Part shown: piece after piece, positions 27,680 to 37,715 of the stretch
Position numbering within the stretch: position 1 is the first letter of the stretch
Layout: each line of letters starts with the position of its first letter
Assembly (NCBI GenBank): GCA_000531095.1
Contig: HG799465.1
Span: 79,757 to 143,756, forward strand
Length of the DNA stretch: 64,000 nt
From: Gemmata massiliana
GTDB lineage: Bacteria; Planctomycetota; Planctomycetia; Gemmatales; Gemmataceae
Direction: 5' to 3'
Translations under genes and position numbers: made by a program
The notes under the pieces: model-generated
Database searches by the model: none
What the model was told of the DNA's origin: nothing
Seen by the model: the letters and a program-made list of their open reading frames with translations, nothing else

Positions 27680-27730
27680 GGCCGCAGTGAGTTCGGGGAC
27701 TAATGTTGGTGTCCCGGACTCACTGCGGCC
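27680..27730. terminator. 20-bp-arm hairpin downstream of the DUF1501 gene
   Basis: GGCCGCAGTGAGTTCGGGGA and its near-complement (27711-27730) form a strong stem with a 10-base loop. It sits 30 bp past the 3' end of the leftward five-gene cluster and upstream of the CobW start. It probably ends the cluster transcript, although there is no T run. Confidence 0.6.
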
Positions 27731-27758
27731 GACCGCGGAAGACGCGCACAACTCGTTG

Positions 27759-28976
27759 TCACGCGAGGCACGGGAGCGGCTGGAACTCCCCGCTCAGAAT
27801 CGACTTCGGGTCCGCCTTGAACCAGTTCGCGAGAACGGTCGCGTACACGCGGCGGAAGTCCGTTCCGAATTTCAGATCACCTTCATCGAGATCGGTCAAG
27901 TTCGGTCGCACGCCGTGAATGCCGGCTTTCACATTCCCACCGGCCAGGAACATCACGCCCGCGGTGCCGTGGTCGGTTCCTTGCTGCTCGTTCTCCGCGA
28001 CCCGCCGACCGAACTCGCTGAACGTCATCACCAGCGTGCGATCGAGGTGCCCCAGAGCCTTCAAGTCCTTCACGAAGCTCCCGAGACCCTGGCTCAGTTC
28101 CTGGAGCAATCCGGCGTGCCGGCCGACTTGCGTGACGTGCGTATCGAACCCGCCGAGCGAGACGTAGTACACGCGCGTCGGCACGTCCGCGGCGATCATC
28201 TGCGCGACCACTTTGAGCGACTGCGAGAAATTGAACGGCGCGTACTCGGTCGCGGTCCGCGTGTCCTTCAGTGCGTCCTGAATCTTCTTCGAGAGCGTGA
28301 GCGTGTCGTTCGCCGTGCGCTGGAGGAAGTCGAGCTGATCGTTCCCCGTCGCGCGCACGCGGTTCAGTCGATCCATCGCGTGGCCGGTGGTGCCGGTGTC
28401 CCACTGGAACAGGCGCGGATTGGTGAGCGTAACGGCCCGGCTCTTGGCGTGCGCGAAGGTGAGTGCGGGCTTTTCGCCGAGTTGCAGTCCGAGCATCGGC
28501 GATGCGATCCCGCGGCACTCCGCGTCGAAGTATCGCCCGACCCAACCCGTCAGCACGTCCTTCTCTGGGGTCGCTGTTTCCCAGATTTCGGTGGCCCGGA
28601 AGTGCGAGCGATTCGGGTTCGGGTAGCCGACACTGCTGACGATGCCGAGTTGCCCGTCGTCGTGAAGGGCACGCAGTTCCTTCATTTCGGGGTGCAGCGC
28701 GAACTCGTCAGTCACTTTCAGCGTTTTGTCCCGCGCGATCGCGATTTTGGGGCGTGCCTTGTAGTACGCATCGTCGCGGAACGGCACAAGTGTGTTCAGC
28801 CCGTCGTTGCCGCCCGCCAGTTGAATCACGACCAACACGCGGTCCTTGTTCGCCGCGAGCGACGGAGTTCGGTCGTCACCCGCGATCAGTCGGCCGGTTT
28901 CGGACAGGAAGCCGGGCACGGTCGCGGTGAGCGCCCCGACACTCAGGAGCCGCCTGCGATCAATTGAGGGAAACAT
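27759..28976 (-). CDS. DUF1501 protein, partner of DUF1800
   Basis: The 405-residue protein starts with a twin-Arg-like leader ([17 protein letters not shown]). It carries the short DUF1501 form with [59 protein letters not shown] and [20 protein letters not shown]. This subgroup typically pairs with a DUF1800 gene in Gram-negative bacteria, as it does here (11 bp spacing). The product is likely exported. A GGAG site supports the start at 28976. Biochemical activity is not established. Confidence 0.93.
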   Translation of the reverse strand: MFPSIDRRRLLSVGALTATVPGFLSETGRLIAGDDRTPSLAANKDRVLVVIQLAGGNDGLNTLVPFRDDAYYKARPKIAIARDKTLKVTDEFALHPEMKELRALHDDGQLGIVSSVGYPNPNRSHFRATEIWETATPEKDVLTGWVGRYFDAECRGIASPMLGLQLGEKPALTFAHAKSRAVTLTNPRLFQWDTGTTGHAMDRLNRVRATGNDQLDFLQRTANDTLTLSKKIQDALKDTRTATEYAPFNFSQSLKVVAQMIAADVPTRVYYVSLGGFDTHVTQVGRHAGLLQELSQGLGSFVKDLKALGHLDRTLVMTFSEFGRRVAENEQQGTDHGTAGVMFLAGGNVKAGIHGVRPNLTDLDEGDLKFGTDFRRVYATVLANWFKADPKSILSGEFQPLPCLA

Positions 28977-28987
28977 GAAAATCTCCG

Positions 28988-30556
28988 TTAGGCGAGTTGG
29001 TATTCGGGGGTCACGAGGATCAGCCGGCACGCGAGCTTCACGCGCTCGGCCGGTTCGACCTGGTTGACGGCATCGACGAGTGCGGCCTTCGTGTCGGGGC
29101 GCGGGGGAACCGCGAGGAGCCGGGCCAGAAGCACGTCGACCAGCACTTCAGCCTTCTCCGGAACTTTCTCACCAAAAGCTTTTGCGGGGGTGAAGGTTAC
29201 TTTGAACCCGTCTTTCTTGCGCTCGGTCTTTCGCAACTGGTCGGCCGCTTGGATGCGCTTGATGAGATCGCGGCGCGCGGTTTCGTCGGCAGGGAGTGCG
29301 AAGAACCGGTCAGTCGCGAGCGGCTCGAACCCGCCCGGCTCCGTGCCGTCGAACAGTGCTTCCGGCAGGTGGTAGCGGACGGCCAGCGTCCCCGAACTGA
29401 TCCAGTCCCGACCGCCCGGCCAGCCCTTTACGTTCGGCGGGTTGAACAGTTCCTGTCCCATCGCGGCCGTGACTTGTGCCAGACTCGGCGTGGTGGTGAC
29501 ATCGAGATCGAGCAACCGGCAGGTGCCGACGAGCAAATGCACCGGCGACTTGATGAGCGTTCCGCGGCTCTCCTTCGCGAAGAACTCCGGCGACGTGAGC
29601 AACGCGGCCAGCGCCGAGGCGATGTTCCCCTTCGACGCCACGAACGCTTCAGCCACTCGGTCCCGGAGTTCGTTCTTCGAGTCTGCGGCGCCGAAGAACG
29701 CGACCAACTTGCCCGCTACGAACTTCGCGGTTGCAGAGTGGGCCGCAACGATATCGAGAACCTCCTTCGTCCCGAATCGCCCGGTTTTGCCGAGAACTGT
29801 TTTTTCGCCCGCGTCGTGCTTCTCCTTCACGAACGTCGGCACCAACCCGTCGCGGCAGAAGGCACGCGGTGCGCCCTCAACGAGTGGCCGTGTTTTGGTT
29901 CCGGGCGGGGCGCTGAGCGTCCAGCCTGTGAGCGCTCGCGCGATCTCCTTGATGTCGGTTTCGGAATAATTGCCGATCCCGAGCGTGAACAGTTCGAGTA
30001 GCTCGCGGGCGAAGTTCTCGTTCGGCTTCTTCGCGTCGCTGTCCTCCATGTTGAGGTACATCATCATCGCCGCGTCGAGCGTCACCGCTTCGAGCAGGTC
30101 GCGGAAACTGCCCAGTGCGTGTGCCCGGAGCGCCGCATTCTGGGTGTAGAGCGGCTGAGCAACGGACATCCGGCGCGCTTCGGTGGTGAAGTGCCCGTGC
30201 CAGAACAGAGTCATCACCTCACGTAGTGGCGCAGGCGTGCGGATCGCGTGGTCGATCCACCAGCACCGGAGTTCGTTCCGCTCGCGGGACTGGCGCTCGC
30301 CCGCCTTGCGGTGGTTCTCCATTCGCTCTTCGTTGGTCGTCTCCGGGTACACGCGCTCGGTGTTCACCCACGGTTCTTTCACCCACGCGGGCTTCCGCGG
30401 TGCGGAGGCCCGCTGGGCCTCTTCGATGAGCGCGGAAACCGCGTCCTTGAGCGGGCGCGCGGCCAGTCGCTCGGCTTGCTGCGGGGTACCACCGAAACTG
30501 GTGCGGCTGAGTAAGTGGGACGCGGCCGACACGTCCCACATCGGTTCACGGGTCAT
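28988..30556 (-). CDS. DUF1800 protein
   Basis: This 522-residue protein matches DUF1800: HLLSRTSFGGTPQQAERL at the start, RNELRCWWIDHAIRTPAPLREVMTLFWHGHF, NENFARELLELFTLGIGNYSETDIKEIARALTGW, and NPPNVKGWPGGRDW (family landmarks, each quoted here only in part). No signal peptide is obvious. It is 11 bp upstream of its usual partner DUF1501 and 33 bp downstream of a secreted DUF4198 gene. The function of the DUF1800/DUF1501 pair is unknown; a role in an exported structure has been suggested by context only. Confidence 0.92.
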   Translation of the reverse strand: MTREPMWDVSAASHLLSRTSFGGTPQQAERLAARPLKDAVSALIEEAQRASAPRKPAWVKEPWVNTERVYPETTNEERMENHRKAGERQSRERNELRCWWIDHAIRTPAPLREVMTLFWHGHFTTEARRMSVAQPLYTQNAALRAHALGSFRDLLEAVTLDAAMMMYLNMEDSDAKKPNENFARELLELFTLGIGNYSETDIKEIARALTGWTLSAPPGTKTRPLVEGAPRAFCRDGLVPTFVKEKHDAGEKTVLGKTGRFGTKEVLDIVAAHSATAKFVAGKLVAFFGAADSKNELRDRVAEAFVASKGNIASALAALLTSPEFFAKESRGTLIKSPVHLLVGTCRLLDLDVTTTPSLAQVTAAMGQELFNPPNVKGWPGGRDWISSGTLAVRYHLPEALFDGTEPGGFEPLATDRFFALPADETARRDLIKRIQAADQLRKTERKKDGFKVTFTPAKAFGEKVPEKAEVLVDVLLARLLAVPPRPDTKAALVDAVNQVEPAERVKLACRLILVTPEYQLA

Positions 30557-30589
30557 CTTTGGTCCTCGTGGGGTGTTGGGGGTGGGTGA

Positions 30590-31258
30590 TTACTTGACGA
30601 CGTCGGCCACGAGCGTGGCGTAGTGGCGAACTTCCTCGAATTTCTTGCCGTCGTGTTCTCCCGCTCGGGTTTCAGCGTGACGGAACCACGCAGCGAACCG
30701 CCCGCTCCCTTCAAAGGCGGCCGTGTAACCGTCCTTGTCGGTCGTCACCTTTTCCTTCTTCCCGTCCGGCAGCAGCACGTTCCCCTCCGAGCCGGCGACC
30801 GGCTTCCCCTTCGCGAGCAGCCGGAACCGCGTCTTGCCGCCTTCCGTGACCGGCACCACTTCCAGCGCGGCGGATTCTCCCACGGTCGCCTTGGTGCCGG
30901 TCGCGCTACCTGTCACCGCTTTCGGGTGGTACACGAGCAGCGTCGGTTTCTCGCTCTTGGTCATGAGGCCGTAAATGACATCGCCAGAAACAACCGCGGT
31001 CCCGGCGGGTAGAGTGGCCGTGAACTGGTGCGGCTCCCGTTTGGCTTCGATAGCAACGCTCTTGCCATCGGTCGTATGGCCGGTCAGTTTCAGCCCGGCG
31101 AGTTTGTCGGTCGTCACCTTCGTGTCGGGATCAAGCGTGTCACTGAACACAACAACGATGGCCTTCCCGTCTGCGCCGGGCACGACGTAAACCATGTGGG
31201 CTGTTGCCACGAACGGAGCCGCGACGAGCGCTGTGAGAACGAGTAGAGAGCGGATCAT
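30590..31258 (-). CDS. Secreted DUF4198-like protein
   Basis: The 222-residue protein has a clear signal peptide (cleavage near FVATAHMVYV). As in other DUF4198 proteins, the mature N-terminus begins with a His next to the cleavage site. Two beta-sandwich portions follow, ending with LLPDGKKEKVTTDKDGY and GRFAAWFRHAETRAGEHDGK, the family's typical C-terminal pattern. It is the third gene of the leftward cluster. A metal-related periplasmic role is possible from family membership. Confidence 0.8.
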   Translation of the reverse strand: MIRSLLVLTALVAAPFVATAHMVYVVPGADGKAIVVVFSDTLDPDTKVTTDKLAGLKLTGHTTDGKSVAIEAKREPHQFTATLPAGTAVVSGDVIYGLMTKSEKPTLLVYHPKAVTGSATGTKATVGESAALEVVPVTEGGKTRFRLLAKGKPVAGSEGNVLLPDGKKEKVTTDKDGYTAAFEGSGRFAAWFRHAETRAGEHDGKKFEEVRHYATLVADVVK

Positions 31259-31309
31259 GGGTCGGTCCTTTCGGTCGGTTGGTAGTTGGAAACAAAATCG
31301 GGGCGAAAA

Positions 31310-31516
31310 TCACTTCTTCTTGCGGCCGGCTTCGGTCCGCTTTTTCTTGGCCTCGTCGTCGAGGTTGTCCACGACGTAGGGGTCGTCCTTCTGCTCGGCG
31401 TCCATCTTCTGGTACTCGGACCAGGTGATCTTCCTGGCCGGTTCGCCCGTTGCGGGGGCGGACGACCCGCACCCGACCGATACGAGGGCGATTGCCAACA
31501 ACGCGAACCGTTTCAC
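31310..31516 (-). CDS. Small lipoprotein
   Basis: The 68-residue product has a lipoprotein signal with lipobox SVGC at residue 16 and a short mature part rich in Lys, Asp and Glu (KITWSEYQKMDAEQKDDPYV) ending in a basic GRKKK tail. It lies 12 bp after the DUF1559 gene and 51 bp before the DUF4198 gene. Short lipoproteins in this position are common next to DUF1559 genes in planctomycetes. No function is assignable. Confidence 0.8.
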   Translation of the reverse strand: MKRFALLAIALVSVGCGSSAPATGEPARKITWSEYQKMDAEQKDDPYVVDNLDDEAKKKRTEAGRKKK

Positions 31517-31528
31517 GCACGCACTCCG

Positions 31529-32509
31529 TTAGTAGTTGCCGATCACTTCTCCACCCGCGCGGCTGCCAAGTGCCTTGTAGGTCGCCATCGGGATCGATTG
31601 ACTGATGAACCGGACCGAGCCGTCGCAGAGGAGAAAGTTCACCCCGCCGATGTGGGAGCTGCGGAAGCTGTACTTGCCGTCTTCTGCGGTGCGGGCCGGG
31701 TCGTAAGCCCAGCTCGCGACCTGTTGGGTGTTCATCGGGGTTTCGGTGTACTGGTAACTGAAGTAGATGTGCCCGTAGTTCCACGTCGTGTCGCCGGTCC
31801 GCGCCTGCCCCGCGAGCGGGCCGCTCGTGAACGAGTACCCCTTGAGCGTGTGGTGCCCCTCGCCGGCGAGGAACGTGTTCGACGTGCCGTCGGTGATGCT
31901 CAGCAGGGTCACGCGAGCGCCTTCTTTTCCGGGGAGGATAACCCCGTCGGAGGGCGTGAACCCGTCGGCCCCCGTACCCGGTTGCCCGACGCCCTGGTAG
32001 CGGCGGTTGCCCGAGCACCAGTAGTAGCTCGACCATCCCGGGTACTGCACCGCGGTGGGTTGCGGGTCGGCAGGCGCCACGAAGGTCTTCAGTGGCATGT
32101 TCGAGATCATCTGATTGGTGAACCCGTCGCCGTCCGGGTCGGTGGTGTCGAACGGGTGCAGCTTGGGGTTGTACCGGCGGGCCATGTTGTCCTGCTCGAT
32201 GTACGGGAGGATCACGGACCACCCGCTGCTGATGACGTGGAAGTTCGGGTCGACCGACGTGTACGTGCCGTCGGGGTTCGCGGTCTGCGGGTAGTAGTTG
32301 GCCAGCGGGAACGAGTTGTTCACGCCCAGGAAGTTGTGCGTCGCCAGCCCGATCTGCTTGAGATTGTTTTGACTGCTCATGCGTGCGGCGGCTTCGCGGA
32401 CCTTTTGGACCGCGGGCAGGAGCAAACCGATGAGGATCGCAATAATCGCGATCACCACCAGCAATTCGATCAAGGTGAACGCCGAACGGCGTGACGGTAG
32501 AGCGCCCAT
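31529..32509 (-). CDS. DUF1559 pilin-like protein with H-X9-DG tail
   Basis: This intact 326-residue protein has the prepilin-type leader [19 protein letters not shown] (about 10-28) with the Glu at mature position 5, followed by [15 protein letters not shown]. The body contains [14 protein letters not shown] and [14 protein letters not shown]. The C-terminal [18 protein letters not shown] is the H-X9-DG motif. GAGGAG precedes the start. It heads a five-gene leftward cluster whose upstream spacer is AT-rich. These proteins are probably pseudopilin-like components of the planctomycete envelope. Confidence 0.93.
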   Translation of the reverse strand: MGALPSRRSAFTLIELLVVIAIIAILIGLLLPAVQKVREAAARMSSQNNLKQIGLATHNFLGVNNSFPLANYYPQTANPDGTYTSVDPNFHVISSGWSVILPYIEQDNMARRYNPKLHPFDTTDPDGDGFTNQMISNMPLKTFVAPADPQPTAVQYPGWSSYYWCSGNRRYQGVGQPGTGADGFTPSDGVILPGKEGARVTLLSITDGTSNTFLAGEGHHTLKGYSFTSGPLAGQARTGDTTWNYGHIYFSYQYTETPMNTQQVASWAYDPARTAEDGKYSFRSSHIGGVNFLLCDGSVRFISQSIPMATYKALGSRAGGEVIGNY

Positions 32510-32794
32510 TTAAAGCTCCTCGATTGGGAACAGGGACGGGAACCACAGCAGGCCGGCGACAGAAGTTATAAATAATAAAACTTAATATTCCACAGGATAA
32601 CCGTATTTAATAATGAAATATCACGCAACCCTCAGCCTCGTCGGAGCTTGGGTGCGTGAAAATTGTTGTGATCTGGTCGCGGCAGACGCGACGGTCTGCA
32701 ACCCGAGGAGTGGACGGATGGGGCTAGTGCATGTAGGCGGTACCGATTCCGGGCCGATAGTTTAGCGGGCTCCCTCGGAGGTTTGCCGCGCTAC
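32510..32794. other. AT-rich spacer upstream of the five-gene cluster
   Basis: The first 110 bp (about 32560-32625) are strikingly AT-rich (TTATAAATAATAAAACTTAA), in contrast to the GC-rich surroundings, and probably contain the promoter of the leftward DUF1559 cluster. No gene is seen. The right part leads into the transposase remnant. Confidence 0.5.
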
Positions 32795-33580
32795 CGCGCC
32801 ACGCGATCTCGGACATCGATTGGGAGCGGATCAAGGGTTTGCTCCCCGCGCACGGTCCGAAGAAAGGTACGCGCCGGTTCGTGGATGCGGTGCTGTTCGT
32901 GGCCCGCACGGGTATCCCGTGACGCGACGTGCCGGAACGGTTCTGGCACTGGAACGCGGTGTGGCGGCGGTTCGGGCGGTGGTCCCGGGTGGGGATCTGG
33001 AAGAACGTGTTCGAGGCGCTCCAAGATCCGGACCGGGAGTGGCTGATTCTCGCCCCCACGGTGATCCGCGCCCACCCTCCGCCACCGGATCCCCCCCAAA
33101 GCCGGTGGTACATGGCGCAATCGGGGCGAATTCGGGACCAAGATCCACGGCCGCGTGAATGCGGCTCGAACTGCTTTTCGGTGGGTACCGGTAGCGGGTC
33201 GATTACACGGGACCAAGATCCACGGCCGCGTGAATGCGGCTCGGGTTACCGACGCGGTTCGTGCCGAGTGCGGGCCAAGAGGCCGACATCACCTACGCCC
33301 CAGCTCAGTTGGAGCGAGTTCTGGCAGCGGTGGTGATTAGTGACAAGGGGTACGACCAGCAGGAACTCGTGAACGCGGTCGAGGCTCGTGGCGGTGAGGC
33401 CGTGATCCCGAGTTGGGAGAACCGGACCGTGCCACGGACCGGTACAAGGGCCGCAACTTGGTCGAGCGGTTCTGGGCCAAGGCCAAACAGTACCGCCGGA
33501 TCGCCACCCGTTACGAGGAAACCGCTCGCAACTTCCTCGCATTCGTTCAAGTGGCGTCCATCATAATCCTGCTCCGGTAG
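32795..33580 (+). pseudogene. Degenerate IS5-family transposase
   Basis: Pieces of one transposase appear in order but in shifting frames: DWERIKGLLPAHGPKKG, RRFVDAVLFVARTGIP, an in-frame TGA where Trp is expected, RDVPERFWHWNAVWRRFGRW, then LPTRFVPSAGQEADITYAP, VVISDKGYDQQELVNAVEAR and LVERFWAKAKQYRRIATRYE, ending at 33580. A 36-bp direct duplication (33133-33168 and 33208-33243) lies in the middle. The terminal repeats were not located. The element is dead. It is from a different IS5 subgroup than the intact element at 5288. Confidence 0.85.
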
Positions 33581-33737
33581 ACTGACGGTCCGTCTGTGCG
33601 GCCTAGAAAAACAAATTTGAATTCAAGGCCCTGACCGGTGGTGCCGATAAGTGGGGTACGGCTCGCCGGGCGGTTGTCAGCGTGGGGGACGCGGACGCCG
33701 TGCGGCGAGCAGCGTACACAGCGCACGGAGGCCGGAC

Positions 33738-33974
33738 ATGGTCCGCAAATTCATCTTCCGCAAACTACTACTGGCGTTGATCGCGGCCACCGCGCTGACC
33801 GCTAATAGCGGTTGCCTACTCAACCAGTATTCCAGCGATCCGAACATCCGGATGCAGCAATTGCTGTATCAATCGGAAGATTTGCGGCAGATCCAGAACG
33901 AGTGGCGCCGCTTCTGGTTCAACGACCAGCCCAGCCACCTGACGCCCGAGCGCGTCCACGGCGGTATCTACTAA
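33738..33974 (+). CDS. Small exported protein, possible lipoprotein
   Basis: The 78-residue protein starts at an ATG with GGAGG 7 bp upstream. The N-terminus is basic plus hydrophobic (RKLLLALIAATALTANSGC), with Cys at about 26 in a weak lipobox (ANSGC). The mature part, MQQLLYQSEDLRQIQNEWRR followed by FWFNDQPSHLTPERVHGGIY, is helical and polar. I recall similar short proteins in Gemmata relatives, but cannot name a family. A strong hairpin follows. Confidence 0.75.
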   Translation: MVRKFIFRKLLLALIAATALTANSGCLLNQYSSDPNIRMQQLLYQSEDLRQIQNEWRRFWFNDQPSHLTPERVHGGIY

Positions 33975-34009
33975 GATCGCGCCTGCGGTTCCAACGGCTT
34001 CAACAGACG

Positions 34010-34049
34010 CGGGTACGGCACCGAGTGATTTGACTCGGCGCCGTACCCG
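34010..34049. terminator. Bidirectional hairpin between convergent genes
   Basis: CGGGTACGGCACCGAGT and ACTCGGCGCCGTACCCG form a 17-bp stem with one mismatch and a 6-base loop (GATTTG). It sits 36 bp after the small exported protein and 34 bp after the PVC cytochrome gene on the other strand, so it can serve both. Confidence 0.7.
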
Positions 34050-34082
34050 TGGAACTTGAAACTTCAGGAACCCGGAACGTGG

Positions 34083-37000
34083 TCACTGCCCGCCGGTGCC
34101 GCTGGTCGGGGCCGTGTCCGGCCGAGCCGCTGTGCGCAGGCCGTCGCCGGTCACGCGCACGCCCAGCGTCGCGGGCTTCCCACTGTTCACCACCTTCACC
34201 AGAATCACGTTCCAGCCCTGTTTCAGTTCGACCTCGAACGTCTCCACGGGGGCCGCGGTCGACCCGTTGACCCACGCGCGCCAGGGGTTCGTGCTGTCCA
34301 GGGCGATAGCCGCCTTTTGCTTCTTCGGTGCGAACACATACGCCCGCACGTAAACGGCCGGGGTGTTCGTCGGCGCGAACGCGGCCTTCAGGTCCATTTT
34401 GCCGTTCGGCTCGGCCGCGAGGGGCTTCCACTTATCTTCCGTGATCGGGTCGATCTTGCTGCCGCTCATATCGGCCGGGAACGGTCCCGCGACCGTCGAA
34501 TCGACCACCAACCCACGCAGCGATTCCTGTTCGGCCTTGCTCTTGAGGAACGCGAGCAGGTCGATGAACTGCTCGAACGTGATCTGCGACACCACGTTAT
34601 CGGGCATCAGCGAGAGCTTGCTCGGCGTCAGGGCCTCGATCTCGTCCTTCGCGATGCGGTTATCGCGCCCGTTAGCGTCACGGATGACGACTTCCTTCGC
34701 GTCGTCCTTGACCTTCAGGCCCGTGTACACCTTACTGTCGGCCGTTACGAGCCGGTACGTCTGGAACCCCTCCTTGATTTCCTTGCTCGGATCGACGATC
34801 GACTCGAGCAGTTTCTCGACGGTGTGCGTGTCCCACACGCGCGTCAAGTCCGGGCCGACCGCGCCGCCCACGCCCTCGACCCGGTGGCAGGTAGCGCATG
34901 CGAGCACCTTCGTGTTGAGGTACAATTCCTTACCCTTCTTCGCGTCCCCCTTCGAGTTCACCAGAACACGGATCTTATCCACTTGCCCCGGTTCCAGCGA
35001 AAGGAGCAGGCCGCCGCGGAGCACGTCGGCGCGGAGCTTGGCGAACGCGGGGTCGTCCGCGAACTTGTTGATCGCGTCGTTCACCTGCGCAAAGAACTCG
35101 CGCGGCAACTTCTTCGCCACGAACCGCTCGCCGATCAGCTTCGCGCCGGGCTTGGTCGCGGCCAATACGGTGACGGCTTCCGTCAGGAGCGTCGGGTCGG
35201 GTTGGTCGAGTAGCGGTTCGGCCGCCGTGCGCGCCGACACGATGTCGAGTGCGGCGAGCGCCCGGAGCGATTCGGCCTTCAGGAGCGCGGGGTGCTGGCC
35301 ACTGAGCAGCGTCTTGATCGGCCCGACCGCGGCCTTATCACCGAGCACGCGGAGCGCCTTCACCGCCGCAACCCGTTCCACCTGCGTGCGGTTGGAATCG
35401 CCAACGAACTCGATCAGCTTCGGGGTCGCTTCCTTGACGCGAGCCGATTCGATCGCGACGATCGCGGAGAGGCGGGTCATTTCGTCCGGGCGCGAGAGCA
35501 AATCGAGCACGAGATTCACCGCACGCGGAGCGAGAGCCGTACCGCTTGCCGTGAACACATCGACCGCGGCGAGCAGCACGTTCGCCGGCTCGTTGGGGCG
35601 CTTCGTGAGATAATTCGCGAGCGGATCGAGCGAAACGGGCGGATCGAACTGATAGTTTGTGTACGATCGCACGAGGGCCTCGCGCTGGGCGGGCGTCACG
35701 TGCGGGTGGAGCAGGATTTCGGGGATCGCGTCGGCCGCGGGCTTGGTCCGCAGCCCGAGGAACACTTCAACCGCAAGGTTCGCGCCCTTGTCGCTGGTCT
35801 GGGCGAGCGTCAACAGGGCGTCGATGCCGGGCTTACCAAGGCGCTCGATCGCCCGGACGTAAGCGTCCTTCAGGTACGCATCCGCTTCGGCGTCCTGACG
35901 CAGCGAGTTGACGAGCGTTTCACCCGACCCGTCGGCGCCGAGACGCCCGAGCCCCAGCGCGGCCGCCCGGCGCACCGCCGGTTCACGATCGCCAAGCGCC
36001 TTCAGAATCGCCTCGTACACGCGCTGGTCTTTCGGCTTCGCGTTGTACGCGAGACCGTCCACGGCGAGTCGGCGCACGTCGCCCGATTCGTCGTTCATCA
36101 ACAGGCGGAACAGGTCTTCGACTTCGGGCGACCAGTTCGCTTGCAGCACGCCGAGCGCCACGAGCCGGGCGTCGCCGTCCAGCGCCCCGGAAATGAACTT
36201 CTTCAACACGAGGTCGCGCGCCTTCGGTCCGCGGCGCACCAGTTCCTTGCGGGCCTCGACGCGGTCGGTCAGGTCCGGCGCCGCGAGCGTCTTCAGCAGG
36301 TCCGCATCGGACTGCTTGCTGATCTTCGACCACGAATCCATTCCGCGGCGCGCGAGTGCGGGTTGCTCGGTGGTACCGGCCCAAGTCACGCGGTAGATGC
36401 GGCCGTTGGTCCCGTCGCCGGAGAGCTTCCCGGCGCCACCAGAGTTGGTGCGCCAGTCGCAGACGTAAATGGCCCCGTCCGGACCGGTCATCATCTGGCA
36501 CGGGCGGAAGAGCGGGTCGTCGCTCTTCATGAACTCCAACTCGTTGGTGATCTTGAACGTGCTGCCGTCCGGCGCGACCTTGTACGCGCGAACCAGTTTT
36601 CGGTAGACGTCCGGGTAGTACATCAGCCCGCGGTACTGTTCCGGGATGCGGGTGTCGTGGTAGATCAGCATCCCGGCCGGCGACCCGCGCCCGGTCTTAA
36701 TCATCGGGGGCACCTTACCCGGCAACTCGCCCGCGACCGCGCCGCGAACGAAGTCCGTTTGGCAGCACCGCGCACCGATCCGGAGGCGCCAGCCGAAGTC
36801 CGCGCCCTCCGCCACGTGCATGATGCGGCAGCCCTGGAACTTGCTGCCGTCTTCCTGGTCGTTGTCGGTGTGGAACAGGTTGAACTTGTCGTCGTAAGCG
36901 ATGTCGCGGTACGGGTTCCGGTAGCCGATGGAGTAGGTTTCCATCTTCGAGCCGTCGGGCCGGCACCGGAAGACCGCACCGGTGCGCAGCACGGTCGCGC

Positions 37001-37715
37001 GGCTCCCGTCCGAGCCTTCCACGAAGTTGTCGTCGTCACCGCTCGTGAGGTAGAGCATCCCGTCGTTCCCGAGCGTGAGGCCGGAAACTTGGTGGTGGTG
37101 GAACCCGCAGAAACCCTGCGCGACCGTTTCGCGCACGTCCCACGGGCCGTTCGGCTTCGACTGCTTCCACCGGCGCACGGTCCCGCGCCCGGTCACGTAG
37201 AGCCAGCCCTCGTGGTAGAGGATGCTCGACGGTAGTTCTTCCGAAATGATGATCTGCGGCTTCTCGAACTTCCCGGTGCTCGGGGAGTATTTGAACATCT
37301 TGATGAGGTCGGTGGTGAACTTCTTCATCGTCGCGACCTGCCGCACGGTGCCGTCGCGGTAGCGGAAGGTCTCTTTCACCTCGAACCACCGGTCGCCGGT
37401 CACCGCGTCGGGGCGCCATTCCATCACGTACAGGTTGCCCTCGGGATCGAAGGTCATGCCGACGGGGTTGATGGCGTCCGGGGCTTCAACAACGATTTCC
37501 GCTTTGAAACCCTCGGGCAAATACGTGCCCTTGAGCTTCGGGTCGAACGTGCCCTGATCGACCATTTTCACCGGAAACGGCGTCGGTTTCGTCGGCGTTT
37601 GATTCGGCGCGAACTCCGGCGGGGCGGGGGGCGGGGGGGCCGCGGTCGCGTCCGGTGTGTTGGGCATTAGCCCCGTAAGAACGAGCACAAGCGACGCAAG
37701 GGAGAGCGTGCGCAT
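34083..37715 (-). CDS. PVC-type dehydrogenase/cytochrome c protein with HEAT repeats
   Basis: The 1,210-residue exported protein has a signal peptide (cleavage near residue 25) and a six/seven-bladed propeller of the PQQ/sorbosone-dehydrogenase kind (about 60-430: PVGMTFDPEGNLYVMEWRPD, FCGFHHHQVSGLTLGNDGML). A HEAT-repeat solenoid follows (about 460-880: EPAVRRAAALGLGRLGADG). The cytochrome c module has CATCHRVEG near residue 939 with distal LMPDNV (Met ligand). A C-terminal carbohydrate-binding-like domain ends with LKQGWNVILVKVVNSG. This architecture is found in Planctomycetes and Verrucomicrobia and is thought to oxidise sugars or alcohols in the periplasm. It is monocistronic. Confidence 0.92.
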   Translation of the reverse strand: MRTLSLASLVLVLTGLMPNTPDATAAPPPPAPPEFAPNQTPTKPTPFPVKMVDQGTFDPKLKGTYLPEGFKAEIVVEAPDAINPVGMTFDPEGNLYVMEWRPDAVTGDRWFEVKETFRYRDGTVRQVATMKKFTTDLIKMFKYSPSTGKFEKPQIIISEELPSSILYHEGWLYVTGRGTVRRWKQSKPNGPWDVRETVAQGFCGFHHHQVSGLTLGNDGMLYLTSGDDDNFVEGSDGSRATVLRTGAVFRCRPDGSKMETYSIGYRNPYRDIAYDDKFNLFHTDNDQEDGSKFQGCRIMHVAEGADFGWRLRIGARCCQTDFVRGAVAGELPGKVPPMIKTGRGSPAGMLIYHDTRIPEQYRGLMYYPDVYRKLVRAYKVAPDGSTFKITNELEFMKSDDPLFRPCQMMTGPDGAIYVCDWRTNSGGAGKLSGDGTNGRIYRVTWAGTTEQPALARRGMDSWSKISKQSDADLLKTLAAPDLTDRVEARKELVRRGPKARDLVLKKFISGALDGDARLVALGVLQANWSPEVEDLFRLLMNDESGDVRRLAVDGLAYNAKPKDQRVYEAILKALGDREPAVRRAAALGLGRLGADGSGETLVNSLRQDAEADAYLKDAYVRAIERLGKPGIDALLTLAQTSDKGANLAVEVFLGLRTKPAADAIPEILLHPHVTPAQREALVRSYTNYQFDPPVSLDPLANYLTKRPNEPANVLLAAVDVFTASGTALAPRAVNLVLDLLSRPDEMTRLSAIVAIESARVKEATPKLIEFVGDSNRTQVERVAAVKALRVLGDKAAVGPIKTLLSGQHPALLKAESLRALAALDIVSARTAAEPLLDQPDPTLLTEAVTVLAATKPGAKLIGERFVAKKLPREFFAQVNDAINKFADDPAFAKLRADVLRGGLLLSLEPGQVDKIRVLVNSKGDAKKGKELYLNTKVLACATCHRVEGVGGAVGPDLTRVWDTHTVEKLLESIVDPSKEIKEGFQTYRLVTADSKVYTGLKVKDDAKEVVIRDANGRDNRIAKDEIEALTPSKLSLMPDNVVSQITFEQFIDLLAFLKSKAEQESLRGLVVDSTVAGPFPADMSGSKIDPITEDKWKPLAAEPNGKMDLKAAFAPTNTPAVYVRAYVFAPKKQKAAIALDSTNPWRAWVNGSTAAPVETFEVELKQGWNVILVKVVNSGKPATLGVRVTGDGLRTAARPDTAPTSGTGGQ

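Noticed and set aside
34083-37715. Plus-strand long frames opposite the PVC cytochrome gene (for example 35292-37235)
   Set aside because: Their composition mirrors the minus-strand codons and no domain is present.
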